A stretch of 64,000 bases of DNA from Vespula vulgaris. Taxonomy: Eukaryota > Arthropoda > Insecta > Hymenoptera > Vespidae. The stretch lies in assembly GCF_905475345.1 (NCBI RefSeq), contig NC_066588.1, positions 3,480,001 to 3,544,000 of the forward strand, given 5' to 3'. The translations under genes were made by a program, and so were the position numbers. The notes under the pieces were generated by a model. The model saw nothing but the letters and a program-made list of their open reading frames with translations, had not been told where the DNA came from and did no database searches. Below are positions 40,095 to 54,133 of the stretch, one piece after another. Position 1 is the first letter of the stretch. Every line of letters starts with the position of its first letter.

Positions 40095-40140
40095 TTGGGT
40101 AGGCCTATAAATAATGTCGAAATTTTTGATACGATCTGGA
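40095..40140 (+). mobile_element. Possible solo mariner-type terminal repeat
   Basis: After a TA dinucleotide the sequence reads TTGGGTAGGCCTATAAATAA. This resembles the terminal inverted repeats of mariner (IS630/Tc1 superfamily) transposons, which insert at TA. I see no matching inverted end and no transposase frame within several kilobases, so at most this is a decayed remnant. The resemblance is from memory and not computed. Confidence 0.3.
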
Positions 40141-40574
40141 TACAAAAAAATCTCTAGTTCATTTTGGAAATCAATTATACTTTTTCGAGATTTTTTAGAC
40201 TAACTTTTAATTGAAATTTTGTAGAATTGCCTAAGGGACTTTTTGGCAGAAGCAGATGTAAAATAATTTATTGTTTCACTTATTGCTCGTAACCAATAAT
40301 AAACATTTCTCTTTTCCATTTTTCGAATTCTAACCTCAAAAGAATAAGAAAAAAGTTGTTTTAGTTTCTCTATGCAGTTTTTATTTAATTATCAACGGAG
40401 AAAGAAAAAACTTTCATTTTGTTTAGAAAACTTTCTCTCGTATTTTTCTACCGCGATCATTCCAAGAGTGGTACTAACTTTAAGTTTAAAGTTAATCAGT
40501 GGTTTTCTCGAGTAAACATCGTTACGAAATATCTCGACTGTGTAAGTTGTGGAAAATAGAGAGAGTGAGTGAGC

Positions 40575-40625
<51 letters not shown>

Positions 40626-41410
40626 ATATGGCGGATTTTTTATTAGTTCGTCGCAAAAGGTATATAATAGATTAATTCATTTTTGCATACGAACGTGTGT
40701 GCATTCCCCTCCCCCTTTTTTTTTCTATACATAATGGTTATTTATTTTTACCATTTATACTTTTCATTTTTACAGTCGAACGTAGAATCAACCATTTTTG
40801 TTTTATTTTTTCTGTTTCTTTTTCTTTTTCTCTTTTCTTTCTTTCTTTCTTTTTTTTTTTTTTTTATACAAGAAAAGAAACCTATTGTTTTACGTATCTA
40901 TGGATATGTACGTTGAAATTTTTCTCCATCCCTTTGTTTTTTCTTGTCTTTTTTAAATCAATATATGCGTGATGCAGTATATGCAAATGTTAATCGGAAT
41001 TTATTAGAGATAAATTACATGTATAATTTAATACGATAATATTAGGTTATTTAAATTTAATCGTTCGATAAAAACAAAAGTAATTACTTGGAAGAAATAA
41101 ATGATATAAATACAAACATCACTTATCGATATTATTGTCGATAAACAGGGGAAAAAAAGGGGGAAAAAAAAAAAGAAAAAAGAAAAAAATAAAATAAAAG
41201 AGAAAATTTTTGTTGGAGAAATAGTAGAGATCTATTTTCGAGAGGAAACGCGCACTCAAACACGTATTTCATTACTTACGGCCGAATGCGTATTTTACAA
41301 CTTGTTGCTTGACGTAACTCGACGAACTCGTTCGTTGCTACTGGTTATAACGAAAGAGAAATAAATTTTGTCGAATGAGTAACAAGTTTATGTGTATATC
41401 TATCTGTATA

Positions 41411-41471
<61 letters not shown>

Positions 41472-42289
41472 TAAGTGCTCTTACTAACTGAATTTCCGAG
41501 TATTTAAATTACTCATTATAATTAAAAATTTTTTTAAATAGAATTCGAATATAAGTATTCGAATATTTTTAATGAAATCCTTTTATTCGAATACCCAGTC
41601 TCGAATTTTTTATCATTACGTGTAATATTCGAATTATATTAATACTTTTATTATTAAATACTTTTATAGAAAACAAATTTAATTTATTAAATGATTACGT
41701 CTGTAATGATATTATTAATTATGATATTATTAAATAATTACAACGTAATTTTATGCAATTTCAAATGCCTATTCAATATAAACATTTAAAATTTCTTTTC
41801 TAGCAAATTTTCTATCTCGTTCGTTCGTTTTATTTCAAATCAGAAGGAAACATTTAATCCAATTAATTTCTCCCGTACTATTTTTTCTTTTATTTTTTTA
41901 TTCGTTTTATTTTTGTCATAAAAATCAATTCTCATTGATTTTAGGTATTGTTTACAATTAGTATCGATGAAAAAAAATATTTAGTTTATTTTTGTTCAAC
42001 CGATGGCTCAATAGAGCAAGTAATGCGGCTCAGCGAAAATTTGTAGAATCGAAATCGATGATCATCGACTAATGCAGGCGACCGAAATGTAATCGTTTTG
42101 TGGATTTAAAGAAAAAGAAAAAATAATGATAATAATACAAAAATAAAAAAAGAATACAAATAGGAAAAATAAACATCGATAACAGAGATAGAAATCATGC
42201 GAAAATGCGATTGAAGTCACGTACGACATTGCAATGTTTTGTTATTTATTATTGGTTGAATTATAAAATCACATGGCCGAATATTTTAT

Positions 42290-42329
42290 CAGGAAGATAA
42301 AGAGTGTGATCGTTGAAGATAAAAAGAAA

Positions 42330-42382
<53 letters not shown>

Positions 42383-42680
42383 AGAAAAATAAAAGAAAAA
42401 TTGAAATTGTACATGCATACTTTTATCATTTATTATATATGTATATATATATTTTTTGTTATTTTTTTTTGCATGTGATAAAGAGTGATTAAAAAATATA
42501 TAAGAGAGAAAAGTATACTTACATATTTTTATGTTTTATATTTTATTTGTTATTTATTATTATTGTTATATATTTTATCATGACAATGAGTGACTTATAA
42601 TGAAATATAATTACATACATTTATGCGCTATAATTCTTTTTGTTATTTTTTATCATTTATTACACACACAAACGCACGCA
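42290..42680. repeat. Degenerate repeat, about three AT-rich units
   Basis: GATAAAGAGTG-like strings occur near 42295, 42477 and, as GACAATGAGTG, near 42582. Each is followed within about 120 bases by TACATAC or TACATAT plus a TTTTTATCATTTATTA-like block. The first two copies are separated by an (AT)n expansion. Confidence 0.45.
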
Positions 42681-44509
42681 CATATTGTTTTTCATATTGT
42701 TTAAAAGATACTTAAAAAGAAAAAAAGAGTCGAACAAAAAATGTAAAGTACACTTTTCTGTCCTCTCTTGTTTTTTTTTCTTTTTTCACATTTACATACA
42801 TTCATATATAATATTATATTTTATTTATTATTTTGTTTTTATATTCAATCCAATAGTATTAATTTTCATTCAATGCTACATGATCAAGGCAATCGAAAAA
42901 GATCGAATATCTGATTTATGTTGACGAATTCACTGGATGTAAATCGCAACATTGTCGATAGCATTTCCTCTTTTTCTCGTATTATTGTCATCATCATCAT
43001 CATTATTTTTTTTTTATTTCATTTTTTATCATTTCAACGTCTTTTGAATTTTAGAAAGGACCCAACGTTTTGTCGAGGAACCAACGATTTACAACATGAA
43101 AATTTTGTCTCGGATATTTTTCGTTCGTCCTCCTCTTGGTCGACATTTTGTCGGTATTCCTCACTTACGAATCTTTCTCTCTCTCTTTCTCTGAACTTTA
43201 CATTTTTATATACACACACACACACACATATATATATACACACACAAAACACATATACTTATATATCGCTCCATCTTTCTAGGAAATCGTTTACTTCCCA
43301 GAAGGCATTGAAACGGTCGCGAAAGCTTTTCGAACGAGATGTTCTTTTCACACATTCATACACAACACACAAATACATACACACACACATAACACCATAT
43401 ATATACATACGTATTACACAACGTATATATACGTACATAATCAAGAAATACATACAGAGAATACTTTTATAATTATACTTTTCAAAATAAATTCACACAT
43501 ACAACACAGTTATACAATTATATAATATACAATAATTCAGTATGTATGTATATACGTATAAACAGAAAATATGTTTATAATCTTACATTCTCAAGTGTAT
43601 CCCCTATTTGTCAAGCGGAAGGTTCTCTTTTTTTTCTTTTTTTTTTTTTATCTTCGTTACTTCCTCTCTATCCAACTAGATTCAAAGATGGCGACAGAAG
43701 AAAGAGTTCTGTTTTAAAACCGTACACAAATATTCAATATTTTCTTATAATTTTCTCTTCGCGACGATAAGCCTCCGTCGTATCCTTGAATATTAACGGC
43801 GAGTGTACGAGAACGGCGAATACACATTGGAAACTTTGTTTCCCGAGCGTTATTCTTTAATTTAATAAGAAAATATCACGTCTGTGGAATTAGGTCACGA
43901 TAGAGGGGTTGTGTCTGGATCGGTGGAGGGATTTTTCTGGCAAGGGTCGTCGAGGTCATTGTCTGAAAAAGAGATTTACAATCCTAACTAAACATATGTG
44001 ACTATCTTGTAATGAAATAGAAATTGCTGATTAAATATTTGGAATTGAAAAATTTGAGAAAGGAGATTTATAATTAAGAACAAAGATTTTATTTTATACG
44101 CGTTCTTTCTTTATTTTGTTTGTTTGTTTGTTTGTTTGTTTCAATGGGACATTGTATTGTATTGTATTTTACATTGAATTGTAGTTTTATATTGTTTTGC
44201 ATTGAATTGTTATTATAGTGTACATTAATTATATCGTGCTTTTGTATTAAAATTGTCGAAATATTTCATTTATATCAGTGAAATCTTACGTCGTTAATAA
44301 TGTTATCTATTAGATAGTAATTACGATGGTATTGTAACTGTTGTAATTAACGTCGTTTATTATCATTAATAATTGTAATTTGTGTTGAGTGATATTTGCT
44401 ACGAGTGATAGCGATGTCGGATTTTTCGATGTTATATATCTATATTAATGTTGCTTATTGTATCTTCAATAATTTTCTTTCTTCTTTTAAATATAAAATT
44501 TCACAATTA

Positions 44510-44562
<53 letters not shown>

Positions 44563-44693
44563 GGAATTGGAATTGAAACAAATAGTTATCCATCATTGCA
44601 AAGTTTCTTTGAAGAGTAAAAGTAAACGAGTAAAAACGTGAAAAAAAAAGAGTCAAAAAGAGTAAGAGAGAGAGAGAGAGGGAGAGAGAGAGA

Positions 44694-44740
<47 letters not shown>

Positions 44741-45244
44741 TAAGAGAAAAATTAGCTCGTACGAAGGTGGCTCGTTGCCACGATAGTTCTAACGGTACTG
44801 GCACGGTTAGTCGCTTAAAAAAAAAAAAAGAAAAGAAAAAAGAGAAAAGAAAACGAAAAAAAGCCTATACGAGGTCATTGCTAAAATAATGTTTTACATT
44901 TTCGGAGAGGACTTTTGGACTAACGAAAAGAGTTGGATTAGTTGAAAGGAGTTGAGTTTCTCTAAATTTCCACTCGAAATAAATAAACACACACACTCAC
45001 ACACATACATACACACACACACACATTTTCTTTTCTCGTCTTCTTAACGTTGGTCCAAGTAGCAAACAACTGTCGGAACGAACGAAGAAAAAGTTGTATT
45101 TTAATTGAATAAATTTTTTCACTTTAAAGAAGCGAGTGGCGCTGTAGTCGATTTCGCTTCGAAGATCTAACGCGATTACCGCGAAAATTGAAATCGAAAC
45201 TCCGGAGGTTTCTTCTTCTCTCTCTCTCTTTCTCATTCATTCCG

Positions 45245-45245
<1 letters not shown>

Positions 45246-45291
<46 letters not shown>
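45246..45291. repeat. (ATCT)n microsatellite
   Basis: About eleven perfect tetranucleotide units, followed by CT-rich sequence. Confidence 0.95.
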
Positions 45292-45292
<1 letters not shown>

Positions 45293-45696
45293 CATCTCTC
45301 TCTCTCTCTTTCTCCTTCTCCCTCTCTCTCTTTCTCTCTCTTTCACACACCCGTGAAAAGTGATTAATTAGCCTTTCACCGAATACGTCCTATAACTTTT
45401 ACGGAGACCCTTTGGTAAACTTGGCACGTTTGAGATGGGCTTCGTTAACTAACCTGTTTGTTTAATAGAATAGATATTCTAGATGGGTATTCGTTAAAAC
45501 ACAATCTGTTTGTTGTTTTAACCTTACACTGAATTAAAAATGGGCCACAAAATTGAACGTTCTCACATCGACTCACTTGTTGACTAACAATTACCTACTT
45601 ACTTATTTTTTAAATCGATAAACGCGACTTTTATATAACGACCGACCATAATTTATCTCTATCTTTTTCATTTATTTTTTCTTGATTTAATTTTTT

Positions 45697-45699
<3 letters not shown>

Positions 45700-45753
<54 letters not shown>
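45700..45753. repeat. (CT)n microsatellite
   Basis: About 27 perfect CT units at the head of a nearly 1-kb pyrimidine-rich tract, where T, C and TTTC elements dominate to about 46660. The tract gives a long but spurious Ser/Leu/Phe frame. Confidence 0.95.
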
Positions 45754-45755
<2 letters not shown>

Positions 45756-46167
45756 CTCTAATGACCTTTTCTATTCTTTTCTTTTTTTTTCTTCTTTTCT
45801 TTTCTCTTTTCCTTCTTTCGTTTCCTTCTAAATTCTCTTTACCTTTTCTTTATATCTCTTCCGTTTTTCTTTTTTTCAATTTTTCTATTTCTCTCTCTCA
45901 GTCTCACTTTTTTCTCTCTTTCTCTCTCTTTCTCACATTGATTGTTCCCATTTTCCATTCCATTTTCTCTTTCTATCTTTCTTTCTTTCTTTCTTTTTTT
46001 CTTTTTCGCTTTATCCATTTTCTATTTCTCGCTTATGTTTCTATATTTTCGCTCATCTATTTTCTATTTCTCTCTCTCTCTCTCTTTCTCTTTGTGAATT
46101 CTTATTCTTTTTTTCCTTTCTATTTTCTTCTGTTTTTTTTTCCTTTCCATTTTCTTCTTATTTTTCT

Positions 46168-46213
<46 letters not shown>

Positions 46214-47179
46214 TTTATTTCTCTGTTTTGTTTCTATTATTTTACTTTTTCTATTTTTTATTTCCCTGTAGTGTTTTTCTTTCCCTCTTGTAACTCTTTC
46301 TCTCTCTCTCTCTCTTTCATATCTTATTCTCTTTTTTCGTTTCATTTTTTACTTTACTTCTTTTTCTTTCGTTTATCTATTTTATACTTTTCTGTTCTGT
46401 ATATACTAATTTTTTTCCTTCCTCTTTTTTTTTTCTTTTTTTTCGCTTTTCGTTTTTATTATTATCATTATTCTTTTTTCCTTTCCCTTTTCTTCTTTTT
46501 ATATTTTCTTCGTTCTCTTTTCTTTTCTCATTCTCCCTTCTCTTTTTTCTATTCTATATCTTTATCTATCATAGTTCTTTTTTATTATTATCTTCTATCT
46601 ATTCTATATTATCTCTATTTATTATCTTCTACGATCAAATGCATAAATCAAAGTTAATAATCAAATCAAATATATTTATTCTCCTTTATATTTTCACGTT
46701 TTCTTCCATTTCTTTTTATGCCATTTTGAAGAAAGCTTCATTCGTAGATCAGAATAAGTTAATGAAAAAAAGAAATTGAATAATTAAAATATTGTTGTTT
46801 TTATTATAGTATTGCTATCAAATGTTGTAAGAATAAAAAAAAAGAAATAAAAAATCAGAAAAAGAAAGAGGGAGAGAAAGAAAAAAAAAAGTAAAAAATA
46901 CATGCAATAGCAAATGAAATACATGCTAGTAACTTCTTATACGTACGTACGTACGTATGTACGAGTGTATTGTGTATTGTGTGTATATATGTATATATAT
47001 GTACATGCATATGCATGTGAGATCGTAAATAGCATAGTTTGGTACTCGTTTAAAGGCGTTACTTTTTTCACGTCGGATATGCGTATCCATTTCCTAGCAG
47101 CACCATGACACTATACGCGTTTCGTTTTTCATGTTACATACATACGTCCCGAATTTTCCGATGAAAATTTATCGAATAG

Positions 47180-47660
47180 AAGCATCGAAAATAATCGTTC
47201 ATATAAACGTATATATCCGGAATATAGTAATAAATATGAATAACGATTGAATGACACATTTGAAGAGATATTATTAAGAAACGTATTGTAATTTAGTTTT
47301 ACCGTTGAAAACGAGAAATCAAAAATGAGAAATCCAAAGATCGTATTAACGTGTATGTACGTTCGATTTATCGATAATAAATACGAATATCATTTGAATG
47401 ACATATCGAACAAATTTTATTAAGGATATATGTATAATTTAGACATATCGTTGAAAAGCGTAAAATCGCAAAATCAAGAATCTAAAAGTTTACATATGAA
47501 ACGTGGCGAGTCATTCATCTCGAATTATTCTAATAAATTTTAATAGCATTTTAATGACACGTTCGATATTAAGTACATTATCAGAAAACTTTTCTCTCAA
47601 TTTAGATCTATGATCGACAATCGGAAATCAAATATGAGAAATCTAATGATAATATTTAAA
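47180..47660. repeat. Degenerate tandem array, three units of about 150 bp
   Basis: The anchor GAATGACAC or a one-base variant occurs at 47249, 47396 and 47552. Each anchor is followed in order by a TATTAAG-like block, AATTTAG, a CGTTGAAAA-like segment and AAATCAAAAATGAGAAATCC or a variant. The clear order of shared blocks makes tandem duplication convincing despite divergence. Confidence 0.75.
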
Positions 47661-48949
47661 ACGATTATCGTTTTATAATCAACATTAATCTTTATCACGA
47701 ATTTCACATTAATGCAGGTCAGGTTTTGATCGAAGATTGCAAAAAAGAAAAAAAGAAAAAAAAGGCACGCGGTCGAAAAATTCACAGAGAAAAAGAAAAA
47801 ACAAAAATACAAGCAAGCAAGAACTAGCGAACGAAAGAAAAAGAAGAATGAAGAAAAAAAAGAAAAAGAAAAAGAAAAAGAAAAAGAAAAAGAGAAAATG
47901 TGAACGTAAAAAATAATTTTCCTCAAATTCACGTGCCTTAACTCCCGTCTTAAGAATATCTATTCACCTATCCAAAACCAAACTCGTACTCTTCTCTTTT
48001 CTCTCTTTCCCTTCTCCCCCCCTCTCTCTCTCTCCTTCCTTTTTCTTTTTCTCTCTTCTTTTTTTTCCTTTTTATTCTTATTTTTTTCTATTTTTTTTTC
48101 CTCGATTGACTAGCTCGTGGAAGAAGGAGAGGAGAGTCGGTAGGTTCGCGTCGAGCTATGAAATTTGGTGGATTCGCGGGAGGCGCGCGCCGTCCGATCG
48201 GAAACGATTTGAATGCGATTTGAATTTTGAGTACACTCGCGAATTTGCATATGTAAACACGACGCGTCGCTGTGACGATGCACGGTATACACCCATCCAC
48301 CCACTCATCTACATACACACACATCCTCGCTTACACATATACATACAGATATAGATACATACAGATACATACATATAGATACAGATACATACATATACAC
48401 ACGAATACACATTCGCCAACTCCCACGCACTCATCCACATTTACGCATACATCCATTTACGAACACACATGGGAACGCACATGCGATCGAAGAGAGGAAC
48501 ACGATCCCTATGAGCTCTTTACCTGGCCAATCCTCGTTCCCTACCTCTCCTCCATCTCTCTGATATAGGATTCGTTCCATTTGCTATGCCGCTACGAGGC
48601 TAATCTCGTGATTCGTGCTTCGGCCCACCGATTGATCCCTACAATTTTTTTTTTCTTCTTCTTTTTTCCCCTTCTTTCCTCTCTTTTCTTTCTTTTCTTT
48701 TCTTTCTTTTTTTTTTCTTCTCTCTCTCTCTCTCTCTCTCCATCGTTCTGTCTGTCGGTGTCTTTTTTTTCCTCGTTTCGTTTTCCTCCTTTTTCTGCTC
48801 CAACTTCCCCTCCTTTTTCTTTTTTCTTTTTTTACCATCGAAAGATCACCGCACGCGAAATTTATGCGTCTAGTCCAACAAACCCCCTTTTCTCGAGCTT
48901 TTCATTATTCCAGATCGATTTCGTATCTCTATTATCCTCGTAACTCTAA

Positions 48950-49433
48950 TATCGAATATGTATGTGTGGCTATTTCGTTCTGTGCGTATCGACAACGTTT
49001 CGTTTATGCTTTTGGAATGTTTCGAATTTTTCTTTTTTCTTTTTTTTTCGTTTTTTTTTTCTTTCTTTTCTTTCTTTTTTTTCCGGATACGATCCTTTTT
49101 ACTTTCGTTTTTGTTTTTATCGGTTAATGTAAAATTGTGAGTATTGAAGTTCTTTTTCTTTTTCTCTCTTTCTTTTTTTTTTTTTTTTTTTTCTATATGA
49201 GTATATGGATTATAATTATTTCGTATTATGGGAATCGACAATAGGTCCTTGATACTTGTTGAATGAAGTTTTCCTTCTTGCGTATATATAATTATTAATT
49301 CGTTCTTTTGGAATCAACATATATTTGGAATATTTAGAAATTGTAATTTCTTTTTTAGACAATCTTTCTTTTTTTCATTTAGTTTTTATCGGTTAATGTA
49401 AAACTCTGATTATTGAAGTTTCCCTATTTATTA

Positions 49434-49482
<49 letters not shown>

Positions 49483-49500
49483 TTTCGTTCATTATATTAA
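48950..49500. repeat. Diverged tandem repeat, period about 270 bp
   Basis: GTTTTTATCGGTTAATGTAA starts a 39-base block at 49113-49151 that recurs at 49382-49420 with about three mismatches, both ending TATTGAAGTT. Secondary matches (TTTTGGAAT near 49010 and 49305, and AATTATTTCGT near 49215 and 49478) suggest further partial units on either side. Confidence 0.75.
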
Positions 49501-50782
49501 TTATAATTCTCTCTTCTTTTTTTTTTGTTAATACCAAATCATTTTTCGTTAGACGTTCGTAGGTATATATAAATTTTGTTTTTTTCGAATTAACATAATT
49601 AATCACTACGAACGGAAGATTTCTTTTTTTTTTTTTTTCATTCTGAAAGATCATTTTTTTATTATTATCATTTATATCGTAAAAATCTACACGTAACATA
49701 TACCGATGTACGAATGAAGGAGTATAAATTTTCTTAATAACGATACGTTGATCAATCGCAGTAAATAAAAATATTTGCCTTGTCTTACGTGAAGATCTAC
49801 GACGAACATAAGCACTTATACGAAATGCATATATACTCTTTGTAACGTGATATATAAGGTAGATTAGATTAGGTTCTTAGAGTGTTTGATATCCATTGAA
49901 TATTAAATTTGAAAGGAAGAAACCTAGATTGGGTTGGTGGATGAGATATTGCTAGAGTTACTTCGTCCCGAGAAAATCGATAGTTAGGATCGACACGTTT
50001 AACCCGGCACGCTATGGAATTTTAAAGGACGACAGCTCGTTAGCTAAATTAACGATCGTCCTTCTTGCAATATTCGATCAGGCTACCGCTTTGACCTAAG
50101 TAAAAGTCATCTTATAAGTTTTCACGAAAAGATTTTCTCAATTTTGCCGATGGGAAAATCTCACTAAGAGCGAACGAAAAAAGAAAGAAGATAAATTTTT
50201 ATTCAATTTTCTTTTTTTTTTTTGTTTTCTTTTTTTCTTTTTTAAACAAAATTATTAAGAAACAAAATTTTCATATCGTTTATAAAAATCATTTTATTTA
50301 TTATATATTTTATTATACATAAATAAAATTTGGTAATTCGATAGATTAATAATTTAGAAAATAAATGAAAGAAAATATTCGTGCGTTGAAATTACCAAAA
50401 TAGAAAAGAATTATTTATACGTCAGTAATTTACGAGTTAAAAAATATTCCTACGTTAGTGACGTAAAAATAGAAAGAAAAAAAAAAACGTTTGCATGTAG
50501 CAATTTATAAATAAAAAAAAAAAAAAAAAGAAAAGAAAGAAAAATTCTAAAAAGATACGTTAATAATTTTAACGAGGAAATATTTCTATATCGACGATTT
50601 ACAAATAAGAAAAAATTATTTTACACTCCTATATCAATAATATAAAAATAACTAAAATTTTAATAATTAATGACGATTTAACATTGCTTAGAAAAAACAT
50701 TTATTCCCATAAAAAAAATTGAAATTTTTTACAGTATTAAGAAAAAAAAATATATATATATTAACAATTTTTTTTCAAATAG

Positions 50783-51017
50783 ATGTTTCGTGGAACGTGG
50801 ATACGATGGCCATTGCTATCAACGTTTTTATTGGGCTTCCATATATTCCTGGTGGTTGCCCAATGCGGATCTTCGATACAGGACAGACAAGAGAGTCAGG
50901 ATAGACAAGACAAGTTAGCATTGTACAAGATCACTATGAGAACTTATTGGTCGAGAGCACGATTTCCACGACATTATCCTGAATGGAAACCTCCGGCACA
51001 ATTCGGCAAACTTATCG
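50783..51017 (+). CDS. First coding exon of a secreted spondin-family protein (partial)
   Basis: The 235-nt exon begins at ATG directly after a strong acceptor (TTTTTTTTCAAATAG) and ends at the donor CG|GTAAGT in phase 1, so it encodes 78 residues plus the first base of a glycine codon. Residues 1-26 (MFRGTW...LVVA) form a signal peptide with a hydrophobic core at 10-26. A polar linker rich in Gln, Asp and Arg follows. From about residue 44 LYKITMRTYWSRARFPRHYP and then PPAQFGKLI match the start of the Spondin_N domain, where WS, FP, YP, PPAQ and the final LIG are hallmarks. Because this domain follows the signal peptide directly, without a reeler domain, the protein resembles M-spondin or spondin-2 types more than F-spondin. 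Spondins are secreted extracellular-matrix proteins. The rest of the gene is not visible in this window. A 5' untranslated exon must lie upstream. Confidence 0.78.
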
Positions 51018-51197
51018 GTAAGTAATATATATTTTATTATTCATTCGTGGCTCATTCTCATAATAAATTATTCTATAAACATAATAAATATTTTATTTAG
51101 GTTGATTATCGAACGAAAAAATAATCACGATATACAATATAATTTATATATACATATGTATATATATTTAAAAAAATTTTTAATATTTTATATATAT

Positions 51198-51236
<39 letters not shown>

Positions 51237-51400
51237 TATTTTAATAATTTAAAAATAAAAAAATAGTTGTCTTAATATGTTAGGAATGAAAAGAATATAT
51301 ATATATATAATTCATATGTTAATAATTTGATTTTTAAATATTTATATGTTAGTAAATTTTTATTTTAATAATTTTTTTAATATATATACATGTATGTGTT

Positions 51401-51461
<61 letters not shown>

Positions 51462-52136
51462 GTGCGTATCCTATCACGCGTAACGTTAAATTCGATTCGA
51501 GGGAAAATTATATTGATATAGATTTTAATTCGACAAATTGTATCCCGATTTACGTTATGAGAATGATCATAATACGCATTCATTTTAACGAAACATATGA
51601 TCGCATTAACGTCATCATTTTCAACCCCTTTGCTTACCCCCGTTCCCCTTATCCCCCGTTGTCGTCCCTTCCATGATCGTACAGATCCTATCATTATAAT
51701 AACGAGGAATATTACGGAAACAATTTACGGCAAATTACGATGTGTGAAATCGTTGCTTTAAATATACGATATCGTATTTGGAAAGGAACATATGCCGATC
51801 TAGTCGATCGTTAGATCATTTATAAACGTAATGGAACACCCGTGTTTCTATCCTTAGTACCATATTAGCATAAAACATTGTTAATTGTTAGCGATCAGTT
51901 TCGAAACTATTGTCCCTATTCCTTTATATAATAAATTCTCAGGATCGTTCAAATTTGTTAGCCTTTAATAATACTATATTATTATTATTATGTTAATATT
52001 ATTACCATTATGTGATATTTTTGAAACATATTATCTGGAACATCTGTTTGTCTTTAAATGATATACGTTAAATAATACATCTAATATGGTATCGTATTTA
52101 GATAATATAATTAATATACATATCTTAAAAAATATT

Positions 52137-52182
<46 letters not shown>

Positions 52183-54087
52183 TATAAAATTATTTTTAAT
52201 AAATGCTGACGAATGTTAAATTTTGTTAGCATTTTTTTTTTAATCTACTACTACAGCATTATTGTTATATCATTATAACATTATTATTGCTGTTGATATT
52301 ACGAAATATTTTTGAAAAATTATATTTAATATATCTTAAAAAATATATTTCAAATAATATATCCCTGATATAATACAAACATATATCGTATCTAATATTA
52401 ATTATATACCACATTTGAATAGTATACTCTTAATAATATATATATTTATTATTAGGAATATACTATTAGTAAACTATACTATTTATTATTAAAAGTATAC
52501 TTATAGAATATTAGTATATATATTAATATTCTATACCTACATATTATTATTAACTATACACCATATTGAAATAATATATTCCCAATATACCAACATTAAA
52601 AAATTATATACATATATACACATACACTTATTTAAATATATATACTTAACAGTAGGTTTATTAATCTATGGTGAAATTTTGTCGTTGAAACCGAACGACG
52701 AGTTACCATGGTAAAGCGTTGCTTTAATCGTGCAATATTGTCAACTGCATCTATAGCGTTGGAAATACACGAGCGTTATACTATATACTACGATCAAGGA
52801 CACGTTATATTCATGGTGGTATTCGTACCACCGTCACCATCATCACCACGGTCTACCCGAGTGATACATCATTTTGGACGTTTATTAAAATGCCTCGGTT
52901 AAATATTCAGAGACAATCGTGGAGACGATTTTGGTCAGGCTTCATTGCATTTTTAACAACATTTTTATTATTGTTTATATTGAGAAAAAAATATGTGTAT
53001 TTTTTTTTTTGGATTTTAGGAAACATATGTTATATTTAGTTAAATATTAAATATTGAACGATCCGATATAAAAATGTTAATTATATGTTATATCTGTGTT
53101 CGATCTTTCGTTATAAATTAATCGATTTGTTAATAATTTATTTTAGTATATAAATTGGAGAAATAATTTGTATCTATGGGTTCCTTTTCTTTTTTTTTCC
53201 TCTTTTTTTTTTCGTTTAAGATCGATTTATTTTTCACTTTTCGTTCGATAACATCGACGAGCTACGATTTTTTAATTTTCTTTTTTTCTAATTTAATATT
53301 AACTCTGTCTTTATCTTTTTACAAAAAAATTAAGAAACAAATTGAATTTATAGATTTTTATCGATAAACGAAGTTATTATTATTTGATTAGATTTATTAA
53401 CTTATTAGATCAGCTAAATTATTTCTCTCTCTCTCTCTCTTTTTCTTTCTTTCTTTCTCTCTATTTTTTCTTTCTCTTTTTTTTCTTTTCGTTCAGTAAA
53501 AATAAAATTAAGCTCAATTATTTCTATCAAATATAATTCACTTAAATTGATTAATAAATTCATTAACGCAGATATAACAACTCCAATGGATTAAATATAA
53601 ATTTTTTTCTATGAGATAAAATTGGATTGAAATCTTTTTTTTTTTTTTTTTTAAATAATTCATTCTTATCGTCGAATATTAATTGTACGACTTTTATTAA
53701 TATACATACATATATTTTCTATTTTGTGTTAAATATAATTCCGAAATATTCTATTGGAATATTCTATTGAAATGATAAGAGAACGTAGATACAAACGTAC
53801 AATATGTAGGTAAATATTTCATATAGTTTTCTCGGTGAAGAAATAGTAAGAAATATCGATGTAGGGAATTTAGAGCTTGTGCTTCAGTACAGGGAATGCT
53901 TAGATAAGCCATAAATCGGTATGAATGGTAGGGCCATACTGTTATTTATGTTTCCTACGAACGCGAGAATAGCTTTCGTCTTTATATCTATACATATATG
54001 TATATATGCATATATATGTGTGTGTGTGTGTATATATATATAGATGTGTGTGTGTGTATATATATAGATGTGTATGTTACATCTCCC

Positions 54088-54133
<46 letters not shown>

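Larger units (their letters stand above)
36116..50782. other. Long stretch without recognised exon, probably 5' intronic or intergenic
   Basis: No protein family is visible. It holds degenerate tandem arrays at 37060-37735, 42290-42680, 47180-47660, 48950-49500 and 50380-50620. Microsatellites include (GA)n at 40569-40622, (AT)n at 41413-41466, 42332-42379, 44515-44559 and 46170-46211, (CT)n at 45700-45753 and (ATCT)n at 45246-45291. A GC-richer patch at 48110-48300 could be another start site. The 320-codon frame at 45695-46657 is CT and TTTC repeat translated. Confidence 0.6.

Noticed and set aside
45695..46657. 320-codon plus-strand open frame, the longest in the window
   Set aside because: It is a translation of (CT)n, T and TTTC tracts into Ser, Leu, Phe and Tyr, with no family signature and no protein-like composition.
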